From Brachyspira aalborgi (GTDB taxonomy: Bacteria > Spirochaetota > Brachyspiria > Brachyspirales > Brachyspiraceae): 64,000 nucleotides of DNA. Position numbers and translations under genes: made by a program. Each line of letters starts with the position of its first letter. The first letter of the stretch is position 1. The notes below the pieces were generated by a model. The model was not told the origin of the DNA. It was given only the letters and a program-made list of their open reading frames with translations, and did not search any database. Of the stretch, positions 62,101 through 64,000 are shown piece after piece. The stretch spans positions 2,422,926-2,486,925 of the forward strand of contig NZ_SAXU01000001.1 of NCBI RefSeq assembly GCF_008016455.1. Direction: 5' to 3'.

Positions 62101-63857
62101 TTAAGACCAAAAATGATTAGACTCTTTTAACTTATGAGAAAATATCTCTTTAATATAAGGATTAAGCCATTCACTGCCATCTTCTAAAACTCTATTTCTC
62201 ATATACGAATAATAAGGAGTTTCTAACGATGGAATATCGCCAAGAGTTAAGAAAGAGTGAGCGTTATAACAATGAGGCTCTAAACAATTTTTACCAATAG
62301 CTTTGTAATTAATAGGTTTATTAATATCTTCAAATATATTTTGATAATAGTTAGAAGTATAACATTGTCTAGTTTCGCCGCTGCCTATATTCACATATAA
62401 AGACCATTTTCCCGCATAACAATATTTAGTCATTTTTTTGCCAAAAATATCTATTTTAAAATTAAATAAATTTGAATTAAATACTTCCCAAGTTTTTTTA
62501 TACTCTTCTCTGGATAATTTAGTTAATATAGGTATTCCTTTTTTATTATCCGCTCTAGCTATAGTAACATGGGGAATATCGCCAACATTATTTTTGACTA
62601 TATTTTTTATGTCGTCTATATTTTCTATAATATCGTCATAAGGAGTCAATTCTACAGTAATAGAACATCCCGCATCTCTCATTTTTCTCACATTATTAAA
62701 ATAGTCTTCCATTTTATTTATTCTTATTAATTCTTTATAATGAAAAGAAAATTTAAAAGCCAAGCGATAAAGCAAATTCTTTGGAAATTTAGAAATCTCT
62801 TCAAATCTTTTGTTTATAGTTCCGTTCGTCACCACAAATATATAATGTCCTTCTTCAAGCAATTCTTTTAAAAGCTCTATAATATACGGAGGAAGCAAAG
62901 TCTCTCCACCGCCACACATATTAAGTAGACAAGTTCCGCCCAAACGCTCTTTAGATAAAGCTTTTCTAACATATTGAGCGGAATATTTAAATTCTGGCAA
63001 AGCGTCATTCCATCTATTATTTTGAGTTATATAACAATAAGGACATCTAAAATTGCATGTTGTAATCGGTATATAACAATCTATAAACTTTTTTATTTTA
63101 TCAAGTTTTATATCTTTAAATTCATCCTCTACAAAATTAATAAAATCGGGTTTATGAGTTTCTTTAGAATATTCGTATATATCGATTATTTTATCTCTTA
63201 TATTTTTATCATTCAAATATTGCTCATGCGTAAACATTATTAAACTATTATCTCTATCGATTGTTTTTAAGGTTTCATTTATATTTTCAATTTTCTCGAT
63301 TCTTAAATTAGTTTTAATAAAAAATATTTCGTTTTTAATATCTTTGTAAATATTATGTTTATTAAGAAAAATATTTTCATTCTTTTTTAGATAATAATTA
63401 TCTCTATCGTCATCCGCTGTGAAAAGTCCTTTTATTCCAAATTTTTTTATCTTAAGTATATTTTCTAAATTACCTGAAAAATAATGAAGCCTAACAAAAT
63501 TATCAATAATATTTAAGCTGCCTGCAAATCTTTTAACATATTTAATAAATAATTTATAATCTTTTTTAATATTTTCTTTGTCGTTATATCTGCTGTTTTC
63601 ATTAAAACCATGAAATCCGATTTTTAACCAATTAGAATTATTTATAAATTCTTTTTTAAATTTATCGGTTGTGTTTTTTATATTAAATTCTTTATATTCC
63701 ACAAACGAATATAAACTTATTTTCGCATCATATTTATCATGCAATTCTTTGAAAAAAGAAAATAATCGCTTTCAAATAAAGAATTATAATTATTAATCGT
63801 TATATCTCTAAATATTTCTATGCAATCGTCTATACTAAAATGTATTATTTTATTCAT
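62101..63857 (-). pseudogene. Deacetylase-like plus radical-SAM enzyme, frameshifted
   Basis: The reading frame opens with ATG 63857 (AAGGAA upstream) and gives MNKIIHFSIDDCIEIFRDI, like the start of polysaccharide-deacetylase-type proteins (HFSIDD). It is lost at an A6 run (63752-63757 on the plus strand). One extra base there restores the frame (YFLFFKELHDKYDAKISL) into the downstream 547-codon part. That part has a radical-SAM motif CNFRCPYCY, a GGGE motif (MCGGGETLL), and C-terminal cysteines (KYCYAGKW ... CLEPHC) like a SPASM extension. It is fused after an N-terminal deacetylase-like half. Either a broken gene or a sequencing error. Confidence 0.65.
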
Positions 63858-63872
63858 TTATAATTTCCTTAA

Positions 63873-64000
63873 TTAAACTTTAATAAAATTTTTTATAATT
63901 TCCCTCATTTTGTTATCAAATATAATTTCATTTTTATTAAAATTTTTAGATAAATATTTATCTATAATTAATTTTATAGAATTTATATCGTCTTTTTCTT
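63873..64000 (-). CDS. C-terminal end of a gene cut by the window edge
   Basis: The minus-strand frame is open from the edge to a TAA at 63873-63875 and gives DDINSIKLIIDKYLSKNF ... MREIIKNFIKV. It lies 15 bases before the radical-SAM gene and so is likely in one operon with it. The piece is too short to identify; a glycosyltransferase-like C-terminus would fit the context but is not shown. Confidence 0.5.
   Translation of the reverse strand, partial: EKDDINSIKLIIDKYLSKNFNKNEIIFDNKMREIIKNFIKV

Noticed and set aside
1..64000. tRNA, rRNA or other structured RNA genes
   Set aside because: No cloverleaf with CCA or GTTCRA-like T-loop was seen, and GC-rich patches are rare; the GC hairpin at 45985 has a T-run and fits a terminator.
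1..64000. Insertion sequence or prophage
   Set aside because: No transposase with inverted ends and no capsid, terminase or tail genes. The Rpn nuclease is related to transposases but has no visible ends here.

Overview
The window is strongly AT-rich and its ORFs read like a host-associated anaerobic spirochaete, most likely Brachyspira: a 398-residue RecA, a long-linker FtsZ, flagellar FliK and FlgD, a GreA-type TPR/KOW protein with the layout of spirochaetal long GreA, L13/S9/L28, PriA and DksA. The genus is inferred from protein character and base composition; no search was possible. No rRNA, tRNA or CRISPR array was seen.

Layout. 0-9.5 kb (+): recA behind a consensus promoter that contains an 18-bp palindrome, an outer-membrane barrel gene that abuts a broken ecfA, ecfT, two TPR genes (one resembling the N-terminal part of long GreA but without the GreA domain), an RdcB-like gene and a patatin-like lipase. 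9.5-17 kb (-): two lipoproteins (one with an HExxH zincin motif) with near-identical promoters, then ftsZ, a TPR protein, coaE and a SPOR protein as one cluster. 17-21 kb: a glycosyltransferase interrupted at a run of ten G, mtaB overlapping a HEPN-like gene, and an Rpn-family nuclease.

21-32.7 kb (-) is the most unusual part: about fifteen tightly packed genes read from one promoter near 32.7 kb. From the promoter: a small dynamin-like GTPase; three related helical proteins with different N-terminal modules (amphipathic helix, Gly/Ala hydrophobic stretch, zinc ribbon); a fourth protein joining the same C-terminus to another domain; a 39-residue hydrophobic peptide too short for routine ORF calling; a tail-anchored coiled coil; a stand-alone zinc ribbon; an acidic protein; a Ycf46-type AAA+ ATPase; a DUF2997 protein; a DUF1257 (Ycf35-like) protein; and a radical-SAM activase. 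Ycf46, Ycf35/DUF1257 and DUF2997 are best known from cyanobacteria and plastids. Here they sit with membrane-associated helical proteins and a dynamin in a non-photosynthetic organism. I infer a membrane-acting NTPase system with an Fe-S or radical-SAM component; its role is unknown.

Three loci carry pentanucleotide repeats in or just before a gene: (GCAAA)5 in the GTPase leader, seven CAGCT-type units before a lipoprotein, and (CAACT)6 at the start of a gene near 46.5 kb. In two of them the ATG-initiated frame stops just after the repeat and one extra unit would open it; in the third the frame is open. The sequence just after the repeat is shared between loci (29 of 31 bases for two of them). 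With the G10 tract, the window holds several candidate phase-variation switches.

32.7-64 kb: flavodoxin/DUF3793 pair, rplM-rpsI, dksA-priA, a zinc-ribbon membrane protein, a start-less pentapeptide-like gene, a YafQ toxin-antitoxin pair, an HTH-receiver regulator, a LemA-like gene, fliK-flgD, an orphan atpC, a thioesterase, a NagE-type PTS permease, a DUF5682 protein, a U32 peptidase/RlhA-like gene, a type IIG Eco57I-like restriction-modification enzyme, rpmB with an IspH fused to a UbiA-like membrane domain, a histone-H1-like gene beside a DUF4912 gene with the same kind of tail, and a frameshifted deacetylase/radical-SAM gene at the right edge.
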